From NCBI GenBank assembly GCA_030789695.1, contig CM061141.1, positions 272,211,655 to 272,275,654 on the forward strand: 64,000 bases of DNA, read 5' to 3'. The position numbers and the translations under genes were made by a program. Below, one piece after another: positions 32,817 through 45,239 of this stretch; within the stretch, counting starts at the first letter, position 1, and each line of letters begins with the position of its first letter. A model generated the notes under the pieces. It did not search any database, was not told the DNA's origin, and worked only from the letters and a program-made list of their open reading frames with translations. Source of the DNA: Scilla litardierei. Lineage: Eukaryota > Streptophyta > Magnoliopsida > Asparagales > Asparagaceae.

Positions 32817-34690
32817 TAAATACATTTTTGTGGGATATCATAAAGAAACTAAATGATATTACTTTTATAATCCCTCAGAGAACAAAGTGTTTGTTGCTTG
32901 AAATGGTATCTTTCTAGAAAATGAATGTATTTCTAAAAGAACCAGTGGGAGCAAAGTACACCTCGAAGAGCTTCGAGAACCACAGGATAATATAGAACCG
33001 ATAATGGAAGCTCAACAAGTTCCACAAATAGTTGTAGAACATGTACGAGTTACACAAGTACCATGCAGATCTGATAGGTCATGACACGGGCCCGAGAGAA
33101 ATGGATTTCTCGCAATGGATACTCGTGAAGTAATGCTCATAGATCAAAATGAGACTACTACTTATCGAGAAGCTGTGTCAAGTCCAGAATCTAAGAAATG
33201 GCTAAGAGACTGAAATCTGAAATACAATCCATGTATGATAATCAAGTTTGGACCTTGATTGATCCACCTGAGGGAATTAAAACCATTTGGTGCAAGTGGG
33301 TTTTCAAAAAGAAAATGACATGGATGGCAAAGTGCATACTTTTAAAGCGAGACTTGTTGCAAAAAGCTTCAAGCAATATCATGGTATAGACTATGATGAA
33401 ACCTTTTTGCCAGTCACAATGCTTAAATCAATAAGAATTCTTATTTCCGTTGAAGCGTACTATGATTACGAGATATGGAAAATGGATGTCAAAACAGCAT
33501 TTCATAACGAAAACTTACTCGAGGATGTGTACATGACACAACCTGAGGGTTGTTCATTTAAAAGTTTCTATAAAGGTTTACAAGCTTCAAAGATCCATTT
33601 ATGGATTAAATCAAGCTTCTCGAAGGTGGAAGCTTCATTTTGATGAAACAGTCAAAGAGTTTGGATTCATACAAAATGAAGATGAACCTTGAGTGTACAA
33701 GAAGGTTAGTAGGAACGTAGTAGTATTTCTTGTGTTATATATTGATGACATATTACTCATTGAAAATGACATCCATATCTTGAAAACAACCAAGACTTGG
33801 TTAGGGAGTTCTTTCTCAATGAAAGATGTAGACAAGGCTGCTTATATCCTTGGGATTAAGATCTATATGGATATATCTAAAAGGATAATTGGTCTGAATC
33901 AAAGTACTTAAATAGATAAAGTGTTGAATAGGTTCAGCATGCAAGAATCTAAAAGAGGATTCTTACCAATTTCTTATGGAAGTTCTCTTAGCAAGACTCA
34001 GTATCCCATGACATCTGATGAGCGAGATCACATGAATAAGATTCCTTATGCTTCGACTATGGGATCTATCATGTATGCCATGATATGTACTCGACCAGAT
34101 GTATCGTATGAATTGAGCATGACGAGAAGATACCAGTCAGATCCTAATGAAAGTCACTAGACATCAGTCAAGAATATCCTTAATTATTTGAGAAGAACTA
34201 AGGATGCATTCGTGGTGTATGGAGGATAGGAAGATGAGCTAGTAGAAAATGGTTACACAGATGCAAGCTTCCAATCTGACAAAGATGACTATAAATCGCA
34301 GTCAGGATATGTGTTTATGTTAAATGGAGGTGATGTAAGCTGGAAAAGTTCCAAGTAAAGAACTGTTGTAGATTCTATAACAGAAGCTGAGTGTATTGCA
34401 GCATTAGATGCAGCTGAGAAAGCAGTATGGATCAAGAAGTTCATTGTTGAACTAGGAGTAGTTCCTAGTATCACAAATCATATGGTTCTTTATTATGACA
34501 ATAATGGTGCTATTGCACATGTAAAAGAACCCAGATCCCATCATAGATCCAAATATATACTCAGGTGTTATCATCTCATTCGAGAATTTATTAAGAATAA
34601 AACGTCGAGATATGCAGAGTACCAACAGATGACAACATTGTTGTTCCACTTACCAAATCTCTCTCACAAGCCAAACATGAACATATGAGG
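32817..34690 (+). pseudogene. K1 reverse transcriptase and RNase H, broken
   Basis: RT: SEIQSMYDNQVWTLIDPPEG (33205-33270), KARLVAKSFKQYHGIDYDETF (33340-33410), WKMDVKTAFHN (33476), the catalytic box YIDDILLI (about 33740), then SKTQYPMTS and MYAMICTRPD. RNase H: GYTDAS-like (34250), a DSITEAECIAALDA stretch (34370-34410), YDNNGAIAHVKEPRSHHRSK (34490-34550). Stops and frameshifts are frequent. The reaction would copy RNA to DNA and remove the RNA. Ends before a polypurine tract, GTGGGAGA (34732-34739). Confidence 0.87.
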
Positions 34691-34740
34691 TCAATGGGTA
34701 TCAGATACTTGTATGGTTAGGCCAAGTGCTAGTGGGAGAT

Positions 34741-35148
34741 TGTTAGTGATTATGCCCTATGCCAAATATTTGGACCTTTATGTTATGTCATTTTTCATTT
34801 ATAAAATGGTTCTCTTAATGTTAGTATTATATTGCTTGCATGTTTCATTTATAATAATGTTTGAATAGCTGTTTAATGTTATTATAAATATCCCTAGTCA
34901 TTCATCACTAAAGGTATAATGATGAATTAAGACTAGCTAGCATGAGTTTGGTTGATAATTATGTGATAATTATATGTATTGTGATATAAATCAAACTTGT
35001 AGGTACTCGTTGGAGAACATGATATTGGATAGACTCATCATGTGATCATTGCATGGATTGGTGTCATAAATGATTTCATAATAGTTATGTCATATAATCC
35101 TTAGACATGGGATCATCATAATGTCCTACATGAGGAACATCATGTTTT
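34741..35148 (+). repeat. K1 3' LTR, first part
   Basis: Starts TGTTAGTGATTATGCC after the polypurine tract; matches 11012-11414. L2 interrupts it after ...catgtttt. Confidence 0.85.
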
Positions 35149-37591
35149 TGAAGAGTTTTCTAGGTCCTTAGCGTAATAAAATCGACATCTGGTCTAAGTC
35201 GGGCAGATGAAGAAAGCAAAATAATGCAGCGGAAAACAACTTAAAATGGTTTTAAGTTAAGCCCTAAAGAAACAACTGTAGCCAGAATCTCTACTATCCC
35301 AGGGTTGGATCCGACCAACCCTTAAAGATATATCTATCAACCTATTACAATTATAAATGCATGTATATTAAACTATGTACTTGTCACTTCGCTACCGCAC
35401 GAAGCGTCGTTTTCAGCAACCTGTCTTTAACTCCTGAAGCAATGACCCGCGTTGGGGCTGAGCCGCTTCCCCCGAGCTGAACCACGTCCGAATCCAAATC
35501 GTGTCCCGAGGCGAACAATCTCCTAGTTGCCAAGCCAACCATGTGATCCAGAAATTTTCACCTTGAGTGGATCCTCAGTCAAGACTTCGAATCCAAATCC
35601 AAACACCTTTGTAGCTTTGCTAGAGCCTGAGCAGGAGCAAAGAAGAATTAGGGAGAAAGAGGGAATATTAATTTAAGCTTTAATCTGAGCTTGCTTATGT
35701 TTAATGGAGCCACGCGGATCTGAAGCTTGGTGTAGGTTTCAATGAGGTGAGTAGGCCATATTTATATAGGCGGCTGACCCCTCTCTTTTCTCCATATCCG
35801 ATGTGGGACTAAAAGATTTTGAGGAGAAAAATTAATTAAGTTTGGCTTACACAAAGGACAAACTTTAGTGAATTTTTCATCCCTCACCGTTAAGCTTTGC
35901 AAGTGATATCATATATCAAATCTAAGAGCACTGAACAATGAATGCATAGAAACAAACGGGGCTCAATTCTGACTTCGTTTGACCCCTCAAACGAAGCTCC
36001 AAAGTTGTGCAAAAAATTGTATTTCGAAAATACAACAATCGTCAAAAACATCTAGGGTTTCAAATACCCTTGTGGGCTCCACTGTGGGGTACACTCTTTT
36101 TTGCAGGCGCCTACAGGCTCTGCCTGCATGGATGGGTGGGCCCCAGCCTGCCTGGGCAAGGCGCCTGCCCACTCAGGCGGGCGGGAGCCCGCCTACCTGG
36201 CGGGCGCAGGCACCCGTTTGAGCGGGCACGTGCCTGCCCGAGCGGGCATGGGTCTAGCCTACGGGTGGGGCATGCCCGACCTGCAACAGGTGCACCCGAC
36301 CTGCAATGCTCTATATGGTACTTTTTTATTGTTCTTGACTTTCTTGCTCATTTACGGTCCGTTTTTGGATCCGTTTGAACCGGGGTTTCAACCAAGACGT
36401 TCCCATAACCCCTGTAACTATTTTCTATGCCTTTATTATATAAAATATGCTCGTAAATATTTTACGACATATTTAAATCCTTTTGCATCATAAGCAATAA
36501 TCTCACATCTATAATATTCCAAAGTATATATATCGCAAACCTTTTGCGACTTAATTAATTCACATACATTCGATGTATAATCTCCCTTAAGACTTCATAT
36601 TACTTGATGAAGGTCTCACTCTATGTGAGACCCTACAGCCTGACCCTACTACATATGGGGCTCAACACCCCGGACGACAAAGACCATGAGCAGCAGGTGC
36701 CGTCCATGTTTCGGTGTCATCATTATGTGGTTAACTCATTAACATGAGTACTGTCGGGACCACCCTGACTGTGTCCGTAATGAATGTCGCAGTTTTCGTC
36801 CCTTCGTCAAAATTATGCCACTTAGTCAAGCCTAGGGTATGGGCAACTGTCAACCTAATAGCTCGAAACCGGTTAGTCTCCATCGATTTTTAGTCAAATA
36901 ATGTTGGACTTCTTCCAACATACTCTGGCCAGAGTTTTTACTAAAGACTGAACTAATACGTGCGACACACGGGAGAGACGAATCCTCTCTTGGTCAATAC
37001 TCTCCTCGCATGCTTTTAGTGTCACCCAACCAAGGGCCTTTCAACGGGGCTGGGCTAGATCAGTGTTCAAAGTGACACCATTCACGTTACAAGTTTGTAC
37101 AATGACCTTAAGTCAAAGGACCAACTTGCATATCATAACTGAGAGTCATCATTGACAAATTAATCGATGTTATTCATATGATAACTCTCGTTGGGTCGTT
37201 CGGTGAACTCATTCTTTAATGACCAACTGTGTCTCTTCTTCGACTTCGCCAAGTCAAATGACCATGAGATCATCATTACCACTCCATGGTGAAGATAAAG
37301 ACACAATGGTCTATCCGATGTGTCGATATTCTTTTCTCGAAACATCTACAGCCACGAACATTTTTAGACATATGCTACAAATAGTCATGCACTTCTCCAC
37401 GATCGAGATCTGCATCTTGATACATGTTTGACCTCGCATCAAGTCTCAGGAGTTTGCCTAAGTTCTAATGTAGACTACATTATTATTAACTTAGGAAAAT
37501 TCTTCCCAAACAACTTACTTTTATTTCGAACAAGATATATGTATACATACACAGAGTTAAATTGCCTCAAGGGCATACACATCTCCCAACA
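35149..37591 (-). repeat. L2 3' LTR (2443 bp)
   Basis: Plus-strand ends TGAAGAG...CCCAACA. TATA complement TATTTATATA at 35759-35768. A GC-rich segment (36105-36300) with GGCGGGC/GCCCGCC inverted repeats occupies the place of the L1 palindrome cluster. Open frames in it are not genes. Confidence 0.85.
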
Positions 37592-39260
37592 TCTCCCACT
37601 TGCACTCAAGACCATTTATCTCGTTATCTCATACCGCATTTACACATAAGTCTCTCTAGACTTCATGTGGTAGAGCCTTCATGAGTAATCTGCTAAACCG
37701 TCTTCCGTAAAGACTGAAGGGGTTCTATGTTTCTACTAGATCACATATTTGTATCTCATCCAAATCGTTTCCTTAGTCTCTTGGAATCCATAAAATTTGT
37801 CTTGCCTGTAACTCATCCAGCTTATCATCTTTTAAGAGAATAATCCAAAATAGCCACTGGTCATCTGCACAATTCTTAATCTTTTCGGATAAAGTGTCAA
37901 ACTCTTTGACCACTTTATCAAAACATATGTTTCAGCTCCTTGATGCCTCACATGCCTTTTATTCGCTTCCACTGACCTTGAAAACTCACTGGCTGATTCA
38001 TATAAGTTCATTCTTCTAAATCATATTTAGAAAACAAACTTTACATGCAAATCCCAGTTTTCATGTTTATCATGAGCACTGACATCGAGTCTGATCTGAA
38101 TAGATGTGTACACAGCTGTTGACGAGAAAATTTCATTACAATCCATTTATAGGAGTTCTGACGATAATCGTTCTTAACCAGCATAAATTGTACTTCTTTA
38201 GTTTCCATCTGCACTAATCTTTTATCTTGAAGATTCACTTGCAGCCAAAGGAAACACTTCCATTGGACACGTCTTCTAAGGTCCATACCTTATCTACAAG
38301 CAAGGAACTTTTCTGGATCACATCAAGATTTTTTCAACGTCCCTACTCCGAATGGCATCCTGGAAGTTGATTAAGCCATCATCAACTATGTTGCTTTACT
38401 CGACTCCTTTGTCTCACAAGGCTCGAGTAATCCTGTGACATCCTAACGATTGATTTGAGGAATATCATATTGATACGGTCCTGACATAACCTTATCAAGA
38501 ACCTAGGCATTATTATCTGGGGTTTAACCCAGAAGGAGGATTGTAACTCAGAGTCACTAGCCATGTATCACACCATGTCTAACAGAGTGCGATTCATGCT
38601 CTCCAACACACTGATGTGTTAAGAGACTTGACTTGAGAGAAAATCTCATTTTCTTTTAATCACGCAAGAATTACATAGCTAAGTATTCGCCTCTTTGAGC
38701 AGTTCAAGTACTTCTGTCTTTGTGTTCTCTATTTTATCAGACTTGTGTTTCATCAAGAATACATGTCGTAATAAAATAAGAATACCATATCTTGGTTAAT
38801 TTAGACTTGGGTCCGGATACATCCGTATGTACGAGACAATGAATTCTCCAACTCATTCTCCCATTGTTTTACGGAAGGAGTTTTGGCCATTATACCTTTG
38901 AGACAAGACTCACAAGTGCATTTCGACTCATAATACGAGAGGTCAGTAGACCTCTCTTTATGTGACTTGTCAAGCCTAGTCTCTTTGGTACGGCCTAGTC
39001 TATTTTGCCACAGATAAGTTTTCTGTAACTTGCACATTTATGTATTAACACTTAATACAATATTATTCTGAAACTAAGGCATCAAATATGTCCAATTTTT
39101 AGTTCGTCTTACTTTTTCCTTTTTCCATGATAGACCAAACATTCTTTCTCAACTGACTTTCCTTAGTACCTTTTCTTTTCTAAATCACATTTAGACAATG
39201 CATGTCCCAACACGAATGTTAAGTGTGCAAGCATCACATACATCCAAACACTTGAGCTTT

Positions 39261-40160
39261 AAAACCTTGTGAAGACTCCACAAGTTGTTCGTCTCAAGAT
39301 CTAATTTGGATACATGGTCTTGCACCGCTTTTACACTCGTCTTCGAGTCAAACAATTTGATCGAAGTTTCGAACCTTGCAGATTGAAACTATTTTCCATA
39401 CAACATTGAGGACACTCAACAAGTTGTACGGAGAAACATGCTTTGAACATTAGTATGTTCAAGCTGCCTCTGCTCATAGAGGCAAGGGTTAAGTAGCATG
39501 CTTTTATTGTGATAGACTTTATAGCTTAAGGAAATCATTGTCCTTAACTAAGTGCTAAGAAGGACACTTCAAGAGAGGGGTCAGTGAGAATATAGTTTGG
39601 TTTATCAAATATTCCTTAACCAATCTTTTGACCGGTTGGCTTATTATTTTAGGATATTATGATTTGGATTACACCCGATAAAATATAGAATTATCGTAGT
39701 TTAGCATATGTTCAGAATTTTTAAATATAGTTAAAATGGTTTTTATTCAATTATATCCTCCCACTATTTTAGCGATCATCTTAAGCCAAATAAATTAATG
39801 AATTTAGAAATTTAATGGGAGAGGGACCCAACCACACTGAGCTTTATAACCTTGAGGAGACTGAACAAGCTGATCGACTCTGTAGTTGGTAGATAAACTC
39901 TTTATCAGTCACATCACATGTGACTCCCTATTCGTTTTTACCCCTAGTCACTTATGATCTTAAGGAGACTCAACAAACCATAATGACTAGTCTAGTCGAA
40001 TACTTGTTTTCATGTCTAATCTTAACTAAAACCGATACTCGAGGAGACCCGACGCATCGGTTTGGGTTAAAACCAGACTACATCACATGTATGCTGGAGT
40101 CGGTTTCTAAAAGAGATCATGTCATAGCTTGCGGAGACTCAACAACCATGACAGGTGTCT
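39261..40160. repeat. L2 series of hairpins with GAGA-type cores and variable arms
   Basis: Clear units: 39263-39286 (CTTGTG/CACAAG), 39399-39428 (TACAAC/GTTGTA outside TTGAG/CTCAA), 39840-39871 (AGCTT/AAGCT), 39908-39924 (GTCACAT/ATGTGAC), 39946-39988 (AGTCA/TGACT plus TTATG/CATAA), 40029-40063 (AAACCGAT/ATCGGTTT) and one near 40105-40155 (TGTCAT/ATGACA). Confidence 0.8.
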
Positions 40161-40670
40161 TTTAGTCCCCTAATACAAAAACAAGGAGGGCTACGGCTAA
40201 TCTTGAAGAAGATTTTAAATGTATTTCACTAGAAGTAATCGATAGTTTTAAATAATAATAATTTGCATCCTTGTGGTCCAGCGGAACATGGCCAGGTGAT
40301 TTGGCTAGGCCATGATCATTATCCCCAATCGAGCTGAGGTGATCCACAACATTAATCACAAAAACGATAGACACTGGTTCATGATCCTTTAAAGATACTA
40401 ATTATTTATATGTGTAACATCGACTTAATATGGCTTCATTAAACTAGTTAATCCTATCAACTAGCTGAATCTTAAAATTCAAAATTATTAGACTTGGTTA
40501 ATAACTTTTATTAAGGACCTTATCAACTATAAGGAATTTTAGGGTGATATCCTAATCATGTATTATGTATTTAAAAAATTCAAGTTGCAACAATTAAATC
40601 ATAGTCGGCTACCCTAATCAAGTATTATGAATTTAATGGTTGCAAAAAATTTTAAATCCTAGCACATCCA

Positions 40671-40962
40671 TCTAAAAATTATCTCATAAGTTTTAGAAAA
40701 CTTTTAATGGCTAACCTAAAAGTTTTTCTTGTGTTTTCACATAATAAGTAAGAACTGAAATAACCATTAAAATTATCAACTAAGAATTTTATCTCATAAA
40801 ATTTCAGCATTATAACAGAGCAACTAAACTTTTATCTCATAAAAATTTTAGCTTACCATGCAACTTAAAAATTATCTCTTAAGTTTAATTTACATAAAAA
40901 ATAATCATCATAATATAATTATTAAGATCTAATTTTTAAAATTATCGCATGATTTTAAAATA
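40671..40962. repeat. L2 series of TATCTCATA A/T hairpins
   Basis: Five copies of ATTATCTCATAA-like sequence with complementary A/T arms, in the same place relative to the primer site as in L1 and L3. Confidence 0.7.
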
Positions 40963-41115
40963 GATCTAATTTTCAAACACCAGTTTTTCGAAAATAAAAC
41001 CATCACATGGAAAAGATAATTTTTAATATCTTAACAATAAATCTCCATCTCATGGAGAAACATATTGCATCCTACATACTTTATAATTGCAAGAAAAATA
41101 CAGATCACGTAGACG

Positions 41116-41128
41116 GGCTTTAATACCA
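41116..41128 (-). promoter_or_regulatory. L2 primer binding site (initiator tRNA-Met, decayed)
   Basis: The minus strand reads TGGTATTAAAGCC, two transitions from the L1 site, one base from the LTR. Confidence 0.75.
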
Positions 41129-41129
41129 C

Positions 41130-43486
41130 TAAAGGGCTTTCTAGGTTCATATGGCTATAAAATCGACGTCCGGCCTAAGTCGGACGGACGACGAAAGCAA
41201 AATAATGCAACATAAAACAACTTAAACCAATTTTAAATTAAGCCCTAAAGAAATAACCCTAGCCAGAATCTCTACTATCCCGGGGTTGGGTCCGACCAAC
41301 CCCTAAAGATAGATCTATCAAATTATTGCAATTATAAACACATGTATATTAAACTACATACATGTCGCTTACCTATCATTAATCCATGAATCAATGACCC
41401 GCGTTGGGCCTGAGCCACTTCTCCCGAGCTGAGTCGCATCCCGAGCCGAACTGTGTTCTGAGGCAAACAATCTCCATGTCATCGAGTCAACCACGTGCTC
41501 CAGAAAGTTTCACCTTGAGTGGATCCTCCGTCAAGACTTCGGATCCGAATCCAAACACCTTCGTAGCTTTTCTAGAGCCCAAGCAAGAGCAAGAAGAATT
41601 AGGGAGAAAGAGGGAATATTAATTTAAGCTTTAATCCGGGCTTGCTCATGTTTAATGGAGCTACACGGATTTGAAGCTTGGTGCAGGTTTCAAGAAGGTG
41701 GGTTGGCCCCTATTTATATGGGTGGCTGACCCCTCTCTTTTCTCCATATCCAATGTGGGACTAAAAGATTTTGAGGAGAAAAATTAATTAAGTTTGCCTT
41801 ATACAAAGGCCAAACTTTAGTGAATTTTTCCTCCCTTACAGTTGAGCTTCGCAAGCGATAGCATATATCAAATCGAACAGCACTGAATAGTGAACACATA
41901 GAAACAAATGGGACTCAATTCTGACTTCGTTTGTCCCCTCAAACGAAGCTCTAAAGTTGCCCAAAAATTGTATTTCGAAAACACAACAGCCGTCAAAAAC
42001 ATCTATGGTTTCAAATACCCTTGTGGGCCCTATAGTGCGGCCCACTCTTTTGTACAGGCACCTGCCCCATGGGCGAGCGGGCACGGGCGGCCGCATGTGT
42101 GGTATCCACCCTACTCATGTAGGCACGTGCACATCCGCTTAGGCATGGGTCTAGCCCATGGGTCGGGCGTGCCCGAGCCGCAGTGCCCTATATGGGCATT
42201 TTTGCTAATTTTTTGAATTTCTTGCTTATTTAGGGTCCATTTTGGATTCGTTTGAACCGGGGTTTCAATCGGGACATTCCCGTAAACTCGGTAACTATTT
42301 TCTATGCCTTTATTAAATAAAATATGCTCGTAAATATTTTATGACATATTTAAATCCTTTTGCATCATATGCAAGAATCCTACATCTATAATATTCCAAA
42401 GTATATATATCGCAAACCGTTTGTGACACAATTAATTCCCATACATCCAATGTATAATCTCTCTTAAAACTTCCTATTACTTGACGAATGTCTCACTCTG
42501 TGCGAGACCCTACAACCTGACCTTACTGTAGGTGTGGCTTAAAACCCTAGACGGCAGAGACCACGAGTAGCATGTTCCATCCCTGTTTTGGTATTATCAA
42601 TATATGGTTAACTCATTGACATGAGTATTGTCGGGACCACCCTGACTGTGTCCGCGATGAATGCCGTATTTTTAGCCCATTCATCAAAACTATGCCGCTT
42701 AGTCAAGCCTAGGATATGGTCAACTGTCAACCCCAATAGCTCGAAACTGTTTAGTCTCCATCGATCTTTAGTCAAATAATTTGGACTTCTTCCAACATAC
42801 TCTGGCAAAAGTTTTTATAAAGACCGAACGAACACGTGCGATACTAACTCCCCATAAACAGGAGAGATGAATCCTCTCTTGGTCATTATTCTCCTCGCAT
42901 GCTTCAAGCGTCACCCAACCATGGGCCTTTCAACGGGGCATGCCCCTAGGCTAGATTAGAGATCAAAGTGACACCGTTCACGTACAGGTTTATGCAATGA
43001 CCTCAAGTCAAAGGACCAACTTACCTATCATCACTGAGAGTTATCATTAACAGATTAGTCGATGATAACCATATGATAACTCTCGTTGGGTCGTTCGGTG
43101 GACTCATTCTCTAATGAGCATCGGTGTCTCGTCTTCAACTTCACCAAGTTAAACGAACATGAGATCATCGTCACCACTTCATAGTGAAGACAAAGACACA
43201 ATAGTCTATCCGATGTGTCGATATCATTTTCTCGAAACATCTATGGCCATGAACGTTTTTAGACTTATGCTAAAAATGATCAGGCACTTCTCCATGATCG
43301 AGATCTTCATCTTGATTAATGTTTGACCTCGCATCAAGTCTTAGGACTTTTCCTAAGTTCTAATGTTGATGACATTATTATTAACTTAGGTAAATTCTTA
43401 CCAAACAGCTTACTATTATTTCGAACAATATGTTTGTACACATGCACAGAGATAAATTGCATCTACGGCATACATATCTCCCAACA
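41130..43486 (-). repeat. L2 5' LTR (2357 bp)
   Basis: Plus-strand ends TAAAGGG (TG changed to TA) and CCCAACA. TATA box on the minus strand CATATAAATA at 41711-41720. Shorter than its partner, mostly in the GC-rich segment. Confidence 0.83.
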
Positions 43487-43491
43487 GTTTC

Positions 43492-44426
43492 GACATAACC
43501 AAACGTTCTTTTTGATCAGATAATCATGAAGGTTATGATTAAACATGATGAGAATTATACAAAGGAAAGTGAATGAACAAGATGGAATTTGTCCTTCTCT
43601 TATGAGAGAAATATCTAATGGGCCCTTGATAAGTATGACTAATAAATGCATGGGCGTGCTCAGATGAATTAATACATGATCAATGTCATTTGATTTATCA
43701 GTCTTCTTAGTAATCGAGAAATTAAATGTTTGAACAATATAAGTATGACAATGTCTATGACTTATGTTTAAATAAGATATCATGTGACAAAAGGATTATG
43801 ACATGTTCTATTGGTTAAGTTAATATCGGACTAACGATATTCATATTAATTGGGTAGTCATAATGTCTTGCTAGAGACCACTTATGACTTGTGGGCTTAT
43901 AATGGGATTAGGCCTACTGCCAATTTGATATGAGCCTATTGGGTCGTACACATAAAACGTAATGGATGGGATATGGTTTAAATGAGATTTTGAATTTAAA
44001 ATCAAATTTGAAATTTGAAATAAGGCGATATATCTTAACCATCAGATATTATATCTTGTTAAGATATTATCGTTAAAATATCTCTACATAATTGAAACGC
44101 GTTAACCACTCATCAGATTGAGTTAGGGTTAACATGGCACTCTATATATAGTATAGAGAGAATTTTCGGAACGCGAGGCGATTAATCTTTCTCTACCATT
44201 TTTTGAGAAAAATACAGAGCAAAACCCCCTAGTTGCGAATAAGGAGCTAGCACCCTTGCAATTCCGTTCGTGACTTTTGTGTATGGATGCTGGTAGAGGG
44301 TGGTCATACATTGAGCATCACCTGCAGTCTGATTCATTCGAACAGTCAACAAAGGTTTATTGATTAGCCAGTTCTTCGTGCCTCAAGAAGCATTAGAGAT
44401 TCGCGTAGAAAAATGGACGATAAGGA
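43492..44426 (+). repeat. K1 3' LTR, second part
   Basis: Resumes at GACATAACCAAACG and matches the left LTR to GTCAACAAAGG (44355). The last 70 bases do not align; the end at 44426 rests on the gtgca match only. Confidence 0.65.
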
Positions 44427-44431
44427 GTGCA

Positions 44432-44906
44432 TCAAAAAAGAGATAATAAAAACTTAGATGGTTTGAGTTATTAGGTCGAGGGGCTCTTCTAAGCCTAATG
44501 CCCCAAGGTCGTCTGGCCTAGGAATCATTAATCAAAAACTCGCTATATGGATTATTCTAGGTCTATATAACAAGATGAATGAATAAATCAAGCTCAACCC
44601 CCATGAATAGGACAATCTTTGTATTATGGGATGCCAATTACTTGGAAATTAGAAAATTATGACATGATATTGTGTTATATTTTAGCTTATGCAAAAAAAT
44701 GTGTGTATGTTACTTATTTAAGCTAAATTAGGACAGTGTCATGGGATTGATCTCTTTCATACATTGTGTATATTGATGATAATAATCATGATTGAAAACA
44801 CATTTTTGTGTCAAACCATAAATGATTGATAGAATTTGATATTTTTATTAAGCATCCGATTTAGTCGCCTCTTTTGCTAGAGACAAGCAAAAAGCTAGTG
44901 GGGGTG
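44432..44906 (+). other. T2 internal remnant before the 3' LTR
   Basis: No gene seen. Ends in GCTAGTGGGGGTG, a polypurine tract directly before the LTR. Confidence 0.6.
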
Positions 44907-45239
44907 TGATTCAGGGAAAATATTGTATATCTATCCCCTTATTTATTATCATTTTGTGCAAATAAGATGATTATCAGACTCTAATACATGTGTTTTTAAA
45001 ACATTATTTACAATTAGGGCACAATCTTTATTTGTACCTAAAACGCTATTTTATTGCTTGTTTTTTGTATTCTCATTTTTTCAGTTGAAAATGACGATCT
45101 CCCGATTCCAACAGATATTTTTACGGATGTTCCTAAGCTCGGGGCTATTTTCTATGCATTTTAGAAGGCAAATAGGATTTTCTGAAAATAAAAAAGGGCA
45201 TTTGTGATATCATGATGACGTCAGTAATGTGCAGAAACG
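44907..45239 (+). repeat. T2 3' LTR, first 333 bases
   Basis: TGATTCAGGG onward aligns with 8715-9045. The rest is absent: L3 begins at 45240 and the sequence beyond L3 is unrelated. Confidence 0.8.

Larger units (their letters stand above)
37592..41115 (-). other. L2 internal domain, non-coding, hairpin-rich
   Basis: No protein of any retroelement is recognisable. The polypurine complement TCTCCCAC lies at 37592-37599. Hairpins include 38519-38532 (CTGGG/CCCAG), 38938-38956 (AGAGGTC/GACCTCT), the series at 39261-40160 and A/T hairpins at 40671-40962. Confidence 0.8.
35149..43486 (-). mobile_element. L2: LARD-like non-coding LTR retrotransposon
   Basis: LTRs 35149-37591 (2443 bp) and 41130-43486 (2357 bp), flanks gtttt (35144-35148) and gtttc (43487-43491), a duplication with one change. 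The internal domain (3538 bp) has no coding capacity. It aligns by eye with L1 in order: polypurine end, hairpin series, A/T hairpins, primer site. LTRs differ visibly, so it is older than L1. Confidence 0.88.
11012..44426 (+). mobile_element. K1: complete but dead Ty1/copia element, split by S2 and L2
   Basis: Left LTR 11012-12402, Met primer site, leader, gag, integrase, RT, RNase H, polypurine tract and right LTR from 34741. S2 is inserted in the leader and L2 in the right LTR. Order gag-protease-integrase-RT-RNase H is that of copia. The left flank is gtgca (11007-11011); gtgca also occurs at 44427-44431, which would place the right end at 44426, but the last 70 or so bases of the right LTR do not align with the left, so this end is tentative. 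Confidence 0.8.
8715..45239 (+). mobile_element. T2: Athila-like gag-only element, split by K1 and broken by L3
   Basis: Left LTR 8715-10035, Asp-type primer site, decayed gag, then K1 from 11012 to about 44426, then a 3' internal remnant, a G-rich polypurine tract (44898-44906) and the first 333 bases of the right LTR, which L3 interrupts at 45240. Without K1 the internal part is only about 1.45 kb and codes only for gag, so T2 is a second TR-GAG-like element. Confidence 0.78.

Noticed and set aside
36007..36493. GC-rich open frames of 123 and 130 codons in L2
   Set aside because: Within the L2 LTR, no motif, not conserved as a frame in the 5' LTR copy at 41908-42216.
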